Source: Chitinophaga ginsengisegetis
GTDB taxonomy: Bacteria; Bacteroidota; Bacteroidia; Chitinophagales; Chitinophagaceae
Assembly: GCF_900168065.1 (NCBI RefSeq)
Contig: NZ_FUZZ01000001.1
Location: forward strand, 2,724,623-2,788,622
Length of the DNA stretch: 64,000 nt
Reading direction: 5' to 3'
A model generated the notes under the pieces. It searched no databases, was not told where the DNA came from, and worked only from the letters and a program-made list of their open reading frames with translations. Numbering within the stretch: the first letter of the stretch is position 1; every line of letters starts with the position of its first letter. Made by a program: the position numbers and the translations under genes. Below are positions 24,781 to 32,574 of this stretch, one piece after another.

Positions 24781-25552
24781 CGGAAACATCACCTGGCTTG
24801 ACGAAGGCAAAGGTGCAACGATAGTGCTTATACACGGTTTTTCAGAAAATGCCACGCTTTGGGACAACCAAACAACGCGACTAAAAGAGCATTACCGGAT
24901 TATTATCCCTGATTTACCCGGAACCGCATTATCGCCGCTTACTACTCCACTTACCATTGAATCTATGGCGGAGTACGTATATGCCATCCTGTTAGCAGAA
25001 AACATCAGTGAAGCAGTTATTATCGGTCACTCTATGGGTGGCTACATTGCACTGGCGCTGGCGGAAAAGTATCCGGCGCTGTTGAAAGGACTCGGCCTCT
25101 TTCATTCTACCGCGAAAGCAGACAGTGAAGAGAAAAAAGAAGGAAGACGCAAATCCATCCGGATGATGGAACAATATGGAGCAGAAACATTTCTACGGCA
25201 AACATTGCCGAATATGTTTAGTCCTGCTACCAAAAGTAAACACAACAAATTGATAGACGCCTATGTAAAACTGGGCATGGAATGCCAGCTTCCCGCCCTG
25301 GTAGCGTATTACGAAGCAATGGCAGTGAGGCCGGACCGGACAGGAGTATTGAAAACCCTCCGCGCGCCGGTGTTATTTATGATCGGGAAAGATGATAATG
25401 CAGTGCCGCTGGATAATGTGCTACCTCAGATAACTTTACCCCCGGTCAGCAGTATACATATTTTTGAAAACGTGGGCCACATGGGCATGTGGGAAATAGC
25501 GGAAGAGAGCAATGTGATATTGGAACAGTTTATAGCATTTTGTCAACTATAA
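24761..25552 (+). CDS. Alpha/beta hydrolase
   Basis: 263-residue hydrolase with the full fold signature: the oxyanion region LIHGFSENATLW, the nucleophile elbow GHSMGG (Ser91), an Asp in GKDDNAVP and the catalytic His in ENVGHMGMWE. No signal peptide is present, so it is cytoplasmic. The ATG at 24761 lies within the end of lnt, so translation is probably coupled. The substrate is unknown; overlap with lnt does not by itself show a lipoprotein role. Confidence 0.87.
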   Translation: MRKSINNGNITWLDEGKGATIVLIHGFSENATLWDNQTTRLKEHYRIIIPDLPGTALSPLTTPLTIESMAEYVYAILLAENISEAVIIGHSMGGYIALALAEKYPALLKGLGLFHSTAKADSEEKKEGRRKSIRMMEQYGAETFLRQTLPNMFSPATKSKHNKLIDAYVKLGMECQLPALVAYYEAMAVRPDRTGVLKTLRAPVLFMIGKDDNAVPLDNVLPQITLPPVSSIHIFENVGHMGMWEIAEESNVILEQFIAFCQL

Positions 25553-25569
25553 TCTAAAAAACACCTGTT

Positions 25570-28188
25570 GTGAAAAAACTTCTTGTCATCCTGCTATGCA
25601 TGGTGTGCGCCCTGGTGGCGCAGGCCAGTCATATCATAGGCGGACAGGTATATTATAAGTTTCTCGGGCAGAGTGGGAATAACCTTCAATATTCCATCAC
25701 ACTGAAATTATACCGCATTTGCGGCGATGGGGAGCGGATTGCCAAAATGCCCACCGCTGTTATACTTTCTTCTTTTGACAGGAGCACTTACCGGCAGATA
25801 GCCCAATACCAGATCACGCGTACCAACTTTGAAGTAAAAAATCTTGCGAAGATAGATCCGTGTATCGTTAACCCACCAGTGATCTGTTACCAGATAGGAA
25901 CTTACACCACTACGATTACCATTCCGGTGAATGCCGCCGGTTATACCATTGCTTTCCAGAGCTGCTGCCGTGATCCGTACATGGAAAATATAGTGGCAGA
26001 ACCTATTCCAGGCGGCCGTCCCGGCGACCTCGGCACGGGCGCAACTTACTATGCCGATATTCCCGGCAGCAACTCCGGCGCTACCAATAATTCAAGCCCG
26101 GTTTTTAATAAAGAAGAAGCCACCCTTGTTTGTGCAGACAAAAAATTCACCTACGATTTTTCTGCGACAGACCCGGATGCAGATTCTCTCAGCTATGAGT
26201 TCTGCGACGCTTATAAAGGCGGCAAAACCAGTGAAGGAAATGTTCCGCCTGCGGCGGACGCACCGCCGTACAGCTTCGCCAGCTATGTATCGCCATTCAG
26301 TGGCAGCAGTCCGCTGGGATCTACCGTTACCATAGATCCGCATACCGGTATTATTTCCGGTGTGGCGCCGGCGGCAGGTAAATATGTGGTAACAGTGTGT
26401 GTGAATGAATTCCGCAGAGGACAAAAGATCGGAACATTGCGGAAAGATTTTCATATCAACATCACCTCCTGCGTGAAACAGGCCACCGCTGCCATGCCCG
26501 AAAAATATGCAGACTGCAGCAGCTTAACCGTAACCTTCACCAATAACAGTACGCTCGGAAAGCCCTATCAATGGGACTTTGGAGATGGCACCACATTGGA
26601 TACCAATACTGCCAATCCTATTCAGCATACCTATGCACAACAAGGTACCTATACCGTAAAACTTTATGTAGATAAAGCGAGCAATTGCGGCGACAGCGCC
26701 ATTGCTATCGTATATGCGTACCCGGTATTCAAGCCGGCATTTACTACCGCAGGCGCCTGCGTGAATAAAGAAACAAAATTCAATTCTGCTCCCACCCGGT
26801 CAGATGCCGGTGGCATTGCTTATTACAAATGGGATTTTGGCAACGGGGATACTTCCAATTTAGCGAACCCGCCTTATACATATACCACACCCGGCACTTA
26901 TAATGTAAAGCTGTATGCCCGCAATGTAAAAGGATGTGAGCAGACCATTACACAGCCGCTGGTGATTTATGATAAGCCGCCATTCACTGCTACCAACGAT
27001 ACGTTACTTTGTGCAAAGGACAGTTTGCAGATGCGTGCAGGCAGCACACTTCCCGGTTCTTATTCCTGGACGCCGGATAATTATTTTATCCTGAATCCCA
27101 ATACGCCCAATGCCATTGTATTTCCGCCGAAGTCGTCTGTTTACAAGGTAACATTTACGGATACACAGGGTTGTACCAATTTTAAAGATGTAAAGGTAGA
27201 TGTGAGAGATACCATCCGGGTGAAAACGATTTCCGACAGCACCGTGTGTACCAGTGATGAGGTTCATTTGCCATCGGTTACAGATGGAACGTATACCTAC
27301 CGCTGGACGGACCTGGACCGCAACCAGGTAGTATCATTACTGGCGGATGCGTATGTAACACCCACTCCTCCCAAACAAAGTTATGAGATCCAGGTAGCGC
27401 TGGGCAAATGTCGTTCAGCCGATACCGTTACACTCAAAGTGGTGGATCCACCGAGGGCTACTGCTGCTCCTGATACCACTGTTTGCTTTGGTATTCCGCT
27501 TACGCTGCGTGCCACAGGAGGCGCTTACTATAAGTGGACGCCGGCCTATTATGTGGATAAATCCACATCGGCAGTTACATTGGCCCATCCCCCGGACACT
27601 ACCCTGTTTACAGTAACGGTAACGGATACACTGGGATGTCCTAAACCGGTTACTGCCACCGCGTTAGTAAAAGTGGTGCCTAAGGTAAATGCCTTTGCCG
27701 GCAACGATACCATTATTATGCTGAACACACCATTCCAGCTGAATGCTACCGGGGGCGTACGATATACCTGGACTCCGCCGGATGGATTAAACAGCCGCAA
27801 TATTTATAACCCGGTAACTACATATAACCGTGATATCACATATACCGTTACCGCCTATACGCAGGAAGGTTGTTCCGGTACCGACAACATTTTTGTACGC
27901 TTTATCAAAGGACCGGATATTTATATACCTAACGCATTCTCACCCAACGGGGATGGTTTAAATGATGTATTCCGTCCGTTGCCGGTGGGCATTGTGCAGA
28001 TGGAATTCTTCCGGGTGTTTGATCGCTGGGGTAAGCTAATGTTCTCCAGTACGGCGTATCTCAAGGGATGGGATGGAACTGTTAACGGCAGTATTGCTGC
28101 AGTAGGTACCTATGTTTGGGTAGTTCAGGGAAAAGATATTAACAATAATACAGTTCAACGTAAGGGGACCGTCACACTTGTAAGATAA
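25570..28188 (+). CDS. Secreted PKD-domain protein with type B T9SS C-terminal domain
   Basis: 872-residue exported protein. A signal peptide (KKLLVILLCMVCALVAQA) leads into an N-terminal Cys-containing domain starting SHIIGGQVYYKF, then PKD repeats recognisable by YQWDFGDGTT and YKWDFGNGDT, further Ig-like Cys-rich repeats, and a C-terminal gliding-motility-associated domain (about residues 785-872) with PNAFSPNGDGLNDVF and FDRWGKLMF. That domain is the type B sorting signal for type IX secretion, so the protein should be exported through SprA and is probably an adhesin or surface structural protein. The start is GTG at 25570, 17 bases after the hydrolase stop. Confidence 0.9.
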   Translation: MKKLLVILLCMVCALVAQASHIIGGQVYYKFLGQSGNNLQYSITLKLYRICGDGERIAKMPTAVILSSFDRSTYRQIAQYQITRTNFEVKNLAKIDPCIVNPPVICYQIGTYTTTITIPVNAAGYTIAFQSCCRDPYMENIVAEPIPGGRPGDLGTGATYYADIPGSNSGATNNSSPVFNKEEATLVCADKKFTYDFSATDPDADSLSYEFCDAYKGGKTSEGNVPPAADAPPYSFASYVSPFSGSSPLGSTVTIDPHTGIISGVAPAAGKYVVTVCVNEFRRGQKIGTLRKDFHINITSCVKQATAAMPEKYADCSSLTVTFTNNSTLGKPYQWDFGDGTTLDTNTANPIQHTYAQQGTYTVKLYVDKASNCGDSAIAIVYAYPVFKPAFTTAGACVNKETKFNSAPTRSDAGGIAYYKWDFGNGDTSNLANPPYTYTTPGTYNVKLYARNVKGCEQTITQPLVIYDKPPFTATNDTLLCAKDSLQMRAGSTLPGSYSWTPDNYFILNPNTPNAIVFPPKSSVYKVTFTDTQGCTNFKDVKVDVRDTIRVKTISDSTVCTSDEVHLPSVTDGTYTYRWTDLDRNQVVSLLADAYVTPTPPKQSYEIQVALGKCRSADTVTLKVVDPPRATAAPDTTVCFGIPLTLRATGGAYYKWTPAYYVDKSTSAVTLAHPPDTTLFTVTVTDTLGCPKPVTATALVKVVPKVNAFAGNDTIIMLNTPFQLNATGGVRYTWTPPDGLNSRNIYNPVTTYNRDITYTVTAYTQEGCSGTDNIFVRFIKGPDIYIPNAFSPNGDGLNDVFRPLPVGIVQMEFFRVFDRWGKLMFSSTAYLKGWDGTVNGSIAAVGTYVWVVQGKDINNNTVQRKGTVTLVR

Positions 28189-28252
28189 AGTTGGCCGGAT
28201 TGAACCGTATATGCTCTTTTTTTGTTAAATTCAGAGAGCAGTATCCCCCATC

Positions 28253-30181
28253 ATGAAGAGAGCAGTTTTACTGATATTGAGCTGCTGTTTGTTCCCTGTT
28301 TTTGCGGCTGGATATCATATCATTGGTGGCGAAATTTTTTATAAAACATTAGGAATGACTGAGGATAACTCCCGCTACCGTTATCTCATCACTCTCAAGT
28401 TATACCGCGACGCAGATTTTACCTGTGGCGACCGTCAAGGTTGTATTGACAGATTTGAGAACCCGGTTACTGCTAACGTATTTACTTCCAATGGTTCCAA
28501 AGTTTTATCCTCCGTTTACCTCTACATTGCTTTTACCCGTCCGCTGATAGATACCCTGAAAAACCCTTGTCTTGCACCACAGGCCCAACACCTTGAAGTG
28601 GCTTTTTATACCGCTACCATCGAACTGCCACCCGTTGTTGGAGGATATTATGTTTCCTCCCAACGCTGCTGCCGGGGCGAAAAACTGAGTAATATCTATG
28701 ATTCTGAACACGAAGGATCTACCTATTATACCGTGATACCGGGAATAGAATCGAGGCCCAATAATAACAGTGCGTACTTCGACCGGGATACTGCTATTGT
28801 CATCTGCAATGCCATGCCGTTTAGCCTGGATTACGCTGCCTATGACGAAGACGGCGACAGCCTGACCTATAACCTTTGCAGCGCATTAACAGACGGCTCC
28901 AGCGCCAATGAAAGCAACTCCACCACACCGCCGCCCTATAATGCAACCGTAAGCTATATCCCACCTTATTCAGGCAATAACCCGATGGGCGGTAACCCGG
29001 GGATTTCTATTTCTTCCAAAGGATTGATTACCTGTACACCCAACCTGCAGGGAAAGTATGTAGTAACGGTATGTGTAAATGAATATGACCCGGTAACCAA
29101 ACAGTTCCTCGGCACCCACAGCAAGGATATTTTACTGACCGTATTTAACTGCCAGACAAAAATCACTGCCATTTTTCCACCGGTGCTGAATAACTGTACA
29201 GAAGACCCTTCTTTACACGTTCCTATTACCAATTCCAGCGTAGCCGGTTTTACATCTACCTATTACTGGACCTTTGGTGATGGTACCGATACCCTCACCG
29301 ATACAAAAACAATGTTCTACCACCAGTATCCGGACACCGGTGTATACAAAGTAAAGATGGTGGTTAACCCCGGACTGGCCTGCACCGATAGCTCCGAAGG
29401 GGAAATATTTAACTATCCCGGATTAACGGCAGGCTTCACCACCACCGGGTACTGCAAAGGTGATCCCGTTCAGTTCAACGATACCTCTTCCTATCTGTAT
29501 GGAAATATTACCGGGCACGTCTGGGATCTGGGGTTGCTGGACAGTGTGGTTACACCTGGTTCACAACGATCTATGAGATATACTTTTCCTAAAGGTGACG
29601 TATATACGATTTCGCTGACGTTGCTGACGGATAAACAATGCGTAAAAACTGTAAGCAAAAACATCAGGATTTACGAGGTAAATCCGTTTGCAGGCAACGA
29701 TACCATCCTGGCAAAAGGACAGCAAATGGTGATGCAGGGCAGCGGCGGGGAATTTTATTCCTGGTCGCCGGCCGACGGACTTGATAACCCCAACATTGCG
29801 CAGCCGGTGCTAACCTATAACAAGGATATCTCTTTTGCGCTGCGCGTATCCAATCAGCAGGGCTGTTTTGGCTTCGACTCGGTACATGTAAAATATTACA
29901 CCGGCCCCGACATGTACATCCCCAACGCATTTTCACCCAATGGCGACGGGCTGAACGATTACTTCCGGTTTATTCCAGTGGGCATTACTACCTATACCTT
30001 CTTCCGGATCTTCAACCGGTGGGGAACGGAAATTTACTCCTCCACAAATTTCCGCGTTGGCTGGGACGGTACCTTCAAAGGGATGCCGGCGCCTGTAGAT
30101 ACCTATATCTGGATACTGCAGGGCACAGATTTCAATGGAAAAGAGATCCTTAAAAAAGGAACTGTGACGCTGGTCCGCTGA
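28253..30181 (+). CDS. Paralogous secreted protein with type B T9SS C-terminal domain
   Basis: 642-residue paralogue of the preceding gene, 64 bases downstream. It has the same signal peptide, the same N-terminal domain (GYHIIGGEIFYK, then ITLKLYRDAD and SQRCCRGE), a PKD-like repeat (YYWTFGDGTD) and the same C-terminal sorting domain (NAFSPNGDGLNDYF, FNRWGTEIY, KKGTVTLVR). It lacks about 230 residues of the middle Ig-like repeats. Tandem arrangement and matching ends indicate duplication followed by loss or gain of internal repeats. Likely role: cell-surface adhesin secreted by the T9SS. Confidence 0.9.
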   Translation: MKRAVLLILSCCLFPVFAAGYHIIGGEIFYKTLGMTEDNSRYRYLITLKLYRDADFTCGDRQGCIDRFENPVTANVFTSNGSKVLSSVYLYIAFTRPLIDTLKNPCLAPQAQHLEVAFYTATIELPPVVGGYYVSSQRCCRGEKLSNIYDSEHEGSTYYTVIPGIESRPNNNSAYFDRDTAIVICNAMPFSLDYAAYDEDGDSLTYNLCSALTDGSSANESNSTTPPPYNATVSYIPPYSGNNPMGGNPGISISSKGLITCTPNLQGKYVVTVCVNEYDPVTKQFLGTHSKDILLTVFNCQTKITAIFPPVLNNCTEDPSLHVPITNSSVAGFTSTYYWTFGDGTDTLTDTKTMFYHQYPDTGVYKVKMVVNPGLACTDSSEGEIFNYPGLTAGFTTTGYCKGDPVQFNDTSSYLYGNITGHVWDLGLLDSVVTPGSQRSMRYTFPKGDVYTISLTLLTDKQCVKTVSKNIRIYEVNPFAGNDTILAKGQQMVMQGSGGEFYSWSPADGLDNPNIAQPVLTYNKDISFALRVSNQQGCFGFDSVHVKYYTGPDMYIPNAFSPNGDGLNDYFRFIPVGITTYTFFRIFNRWGTEIYSSTNFRVGWDGTFKGMPAPVDTYIWILQGTDFNGKEILKKGTVTLVR

Positions 30182-30214
30182 TCCTTAGTAAATTGCATAA
30201 AAAAATAACCACTC

Positions 30215-30970
30215 ATGGGAATTGTTCTTATCACTGGTGCAACGGCCGGTTTTGGTCAGGCATGCGCTATTACTTACGCCGGCAAAGGTTATGATGTGAT
30301 TATTACCGGTCGCCGGAAAGAAAGGCTCGAAGCATTGCAAACCCAGTTGACGCAGGAATTTGGCATCAATGTACTGGCATTGAATTTTGATGTAAGAAAA
30401 GAGGAAGAAGTAAAAGCCGTTTTAGGCACTATTCCGGAAGATTGGCGCAAAATTGATATCCTCGTGAACAATGCCGGGCTTGCGGCCGGTTTAAGCACCA
30501 TCGACGAAGGCAGCACGGACGATTGGGATGCCATGATAGACACCAATGTAAAAGGACTCCTCTATGTGTCGCGCACCGTTATTCCGTGGATGCGCTCCCG
30601 CACAATGGGCCATATTATCAATATCGGTTCCACTGCCGCCAAGCTGGTATATGCCAAAGGCAATGTGTATTGTGCCACCAAAGCGGCGGTAGATGCCATT
30701 TCCCAGGGTATGCGTATTGATTTGCTGCCTTACCGTATAAAAGTAACCGCTATTCACCCCGGCGCCGCTGAAACCGAATTTTCGATGGTGAGATTTAAAG
30801 GAGATGAAGATAAAGCGAAAGAAGTGTACAAAGGATTTATTCCTTTAACCGCCCAGGATGTAGCAGACGTAGTATACTACTGCACATCGCTTCCACCGCA
30901 TGTTTGCATCAACGACCTGGTAATGACGCCTTTACAACAGGCCAACGCATATTACATAGATAAAAAATAA
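30215..30970 (+). CDS. SDR-family oxidoreductase (YdfG-like)
   Basis: 251-residue classical short-chain dehydrogenase/reductase. The nucleotide-binding TGATAGFG, the VNNAG motif, the catalytic Ser in NIGSTAA and the Tyr-Lys pair in YCATK are all present. TGRRKER after the second strand suggests NADP preference. The sequence most resembles YdfG-type 3-hydroxy-acid/serine dehydrogenases, including the C-terminal PPHVCINDLVMTPL segment; substrate specificity is inferred only from that. It follows the two surface-protein genes by 33 bases but has no obvious functional link to them. Confidence 0.88.
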   Translation: MGIVLITGATAGFGQACAITYAGKGYDVIITGRRKERLEALQTQLTQEFGINVLALNFDVRKEEEVKAVLGTIPEDWRKIDILVNNAGLAAGLSTIDEGSTDDWDAMIDTNVKGLLYVSRTVIPWMRSRTMGHIINIGSTAAKLVYAKGNVYCATKAAVDAISQGMRIDLLPYRIKVTAIHPGAAETEFSMVRFKGDEDKAKEVYKGFIPLTAQDVADVVYYCTSLPPHVCINDLVMTPLQQANAYYIDKK

Positions 30971-31006
30971 CACATAGATGTGATTTCATTGCTGGATGAT
31001 AGTCTT

Positions 31007-31014
31007 TATATTTG
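31007..31014 (+). promoter_or_regulatory. Promoter -7 box upstream of a 53-codon ORF
   Basis: TATATTTG matches TAnnTTTG; TTG about 15 bases upstream is a poor -33. It lies 92 bases before the small ORF at 31107 and supports separate transcription of this short region. Confidence 0.45.
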
Positions 31015-31106
31015 GAAACATTTATATATTTCCTGTACCGTTTCGCAGAAAATCTATGCCAATGCTGTCAGAACTAAGACTATCCTAAACATGAAACCAT
31101 ATCCCT

Positions 31107-31268
31107 ATGCTTACATTTATGACTATGTATTTGCTGCGTCTGTACTATCCCCGGTGGAAAGAAGGCTGGCGCTTCTATTTCGGTAACTCCCGGAAAGGCA
31201 ATTATGGCCGTTGGGCATCGCGTAAAGATTGGGCCGGACAAAAGGGCTTTTCCCTGGGTTATAGCTGA
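31107..31268 (+). CDS. Small basic aromatic-rich protein, 53 residues
   Basis: Short ORF from ATG 31107 to TGA 31268, not a recognised family. The peptide begins MLTFMTMYLLRLYYPRWKEG and continues with a basic, Gly/Trp/Tyr-rich part (RFYFGNSRKGN, RWASRKDWAGQKG). Third-position bases resemble neighbouring genes, a promoter box lies upstream and a strong terminator stem begins 13 bases downstream, which together suggest a real small gene. An overlapping 31-codon ORF from 31091 in another frame is less convincing. Confidence 0.45.
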   Translation: MLTFMTMYLLRLYYPRWKEGWRFYFGNSRKGNYGRWASRKDWAGQKGFSLGYS

Positions 31269-31280
31269 AACAAGTTTTTG

Positions 31281-31349
31281 AATTTTGGGATTTAGTTATT
31301 TGATTTCCTTTTATTGATTCCGGGAAACAAACAGCTAAATCCCAAAATT
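31281..31349. terminator. Bidirectional stem-loop terminator
   Basis: AATTTTGGGATTTAG (31281-31295) is perfectly complementary to CTAAATCCCAAAATT (31335-31349). It lies between the small ORF and the convergent BNR-repeat lipoprotein gene. Confidence 0.7.
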
Positions 31350-31352
31350 ATT

Positions 31353-32570
31353 TTATGGCATACTTAACAGGCTTACCACTACTTCACTCTTATTGCCTGC
31401 CCTTCTTTTATAAGCTACCAACGTTTTATTATCCTTTACTCCGCTGATCACCGGGAAATTAGCATAAGTGCTGTCCGCAGTAAGAACACCTGCTTCCATC
31501 GTTTTTCCATCTGCCGCTTTATACTGAAAGCCTATTCTGCTGTTGAAATCGCCCTTCCACTTTACCGGTTCATCCCACACAATCATGATATGATCTGCTA
31601 TGGTAGTCATTTGCGGATGCTTTGCCATAGGCGACTTACTCAGCGACTCCTTTTGCGTATAGGTGTTGCCGTTATCAACAGAACGGCAATAGAAAGCACC
31701 TTGTCCGCCGCCCATTGTAAACCAGGCAAAGTGCAGCCCCGTGCTGTTGGCGGTAAGTGTTGGTCCCGTATGCGGGCATCCATTTACCACCCAGTTATCT
31801 GCACTGATACGCACGGGAGCAGAAAAGGTACGGCCACCATCTGCAGATACCTGGTGTACCATATCACGGATAGAGTCGTTGATGATATCGCGGTAGGCCA
31901 GGTGAATATTGCCATTTTCTGCGACATACATTTTTGTGCGGCAGCACTGGCAAATGGTGGAAGCCACAGGGACAGCATGTTGAAAACCATTACGCCCGGC
32001 GGTGGTGGCGAAGTAAAGCGTAGAGCCTTCTGCGTTAGTATCCTTCCGGTTGTCCAGCCAGATAGCAGCAGCCTCTCCTCCCGGCAATAAGGCCATATCA
32101 AAATACCGCTGGTCGTACCCGGCGGTATCCGTTACCAGCGGCAGAGCGGGCTGCCACGTTTTACCATCGTCGAACGACTGTGTATACATTACCTTGCCCG
32201 CATACTTATTCCGCGGATCATTGGCTTCCACACCAAAGAGCGCGATCACAGTACCACCGGGTTTAAACAACAGCTTAGGTAAATTTTCATCATGCGGATA
32301 TACGCCCGCAGAAGCAGGAATAACCACCGGTTCAGAAAACGTATACCCATCATCGTTAGATACCGCATAATACATCAAACCGGTATCTGCATTACTGTTT
32401 GTTTCCACCCAGCTGATCACCGGACGGCCATCAGCATCCTTTGTAATAAAAGGACAGGATGCATCTTTTCCTGTATGCGATACCACTACTGCCTTACCTG
32501 GTTGTAATGTACGCGGCTGGCACGCGGCAACTCCCATCATCATTGCTATCCATACTGCTGCTTGCTTCAT
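31353..32570 (-). CDS. BNR/sialidase-fold lipoprotein with CxCC and CPHTGP motifs
   Basis: 405-residue lipoprotein (MMMGVAACQ lipobox) with a six-bladed sialidase-type propeller: Asp-box repeats SNDDGYTF, SFDDGKTW, SADGGRTF and SVDNGNTY. Despite likely automatic naming as sialidase, the Arg triad and catalytic Tyr of true sialidases are not evident. Instead there is a cluster of conserved cysteines: DASCPF, TICQCCRTKM and VNGCPHTGP, the last two flanking AYRDIINDSIRDM. The gene starts 4 bases after the stop of the TonB-dependent receptor, so it is co-transcribed with it. The cysteines could bind a soft metal such as copper; this is inference. Export to the outer membrane or periplasm is expected. 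Confidence 0.8.
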   Translation of the reverse strand: MKQAAVWIAMMMGVAACQPRTLQPGKAVVVSHTGKDASCPFITKDADGRPVISWVETNSNADTGLMYYAVSNDDGYTFSEPVVIPASAGVYPHDENLPKLLFKPGGTVIALFGVEANDPRNKYAGKVMYTQSFDDGKTWQPALPLVTDTAGYDQRYFDMALLPGGEAAAIWLDNRKDTNAEGSTLYFATTAGRNGFQHAVPVASTICQCCRTKMYVAENGNIHLAYRDIINDSIRDMVHQVSADGGRTFSAPVRISADNWVVNGCPHTGPTLTANSTGLHFAWFTMGGGQGAFYCRSVDNGNTYTQKESLSKSPMAKHPQMTTIADHIMIVWDEPVKWKGDFNSRIGFQYKAADGKTMEAGVLTADSTYANFPVISGVKDNKTLVAYKRRAGNKSEVVVSLLSMP

Positions 32571-32574
32571 CTGT

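Noticed and set aside
31353..32570. True sialidase activity for the BNR-repeat lipoprotein
   Set aside because: Asp boxes are a fold feature; the Arg triad, Tyr/Glu pair and FRIP motif of sialidases are not evident.
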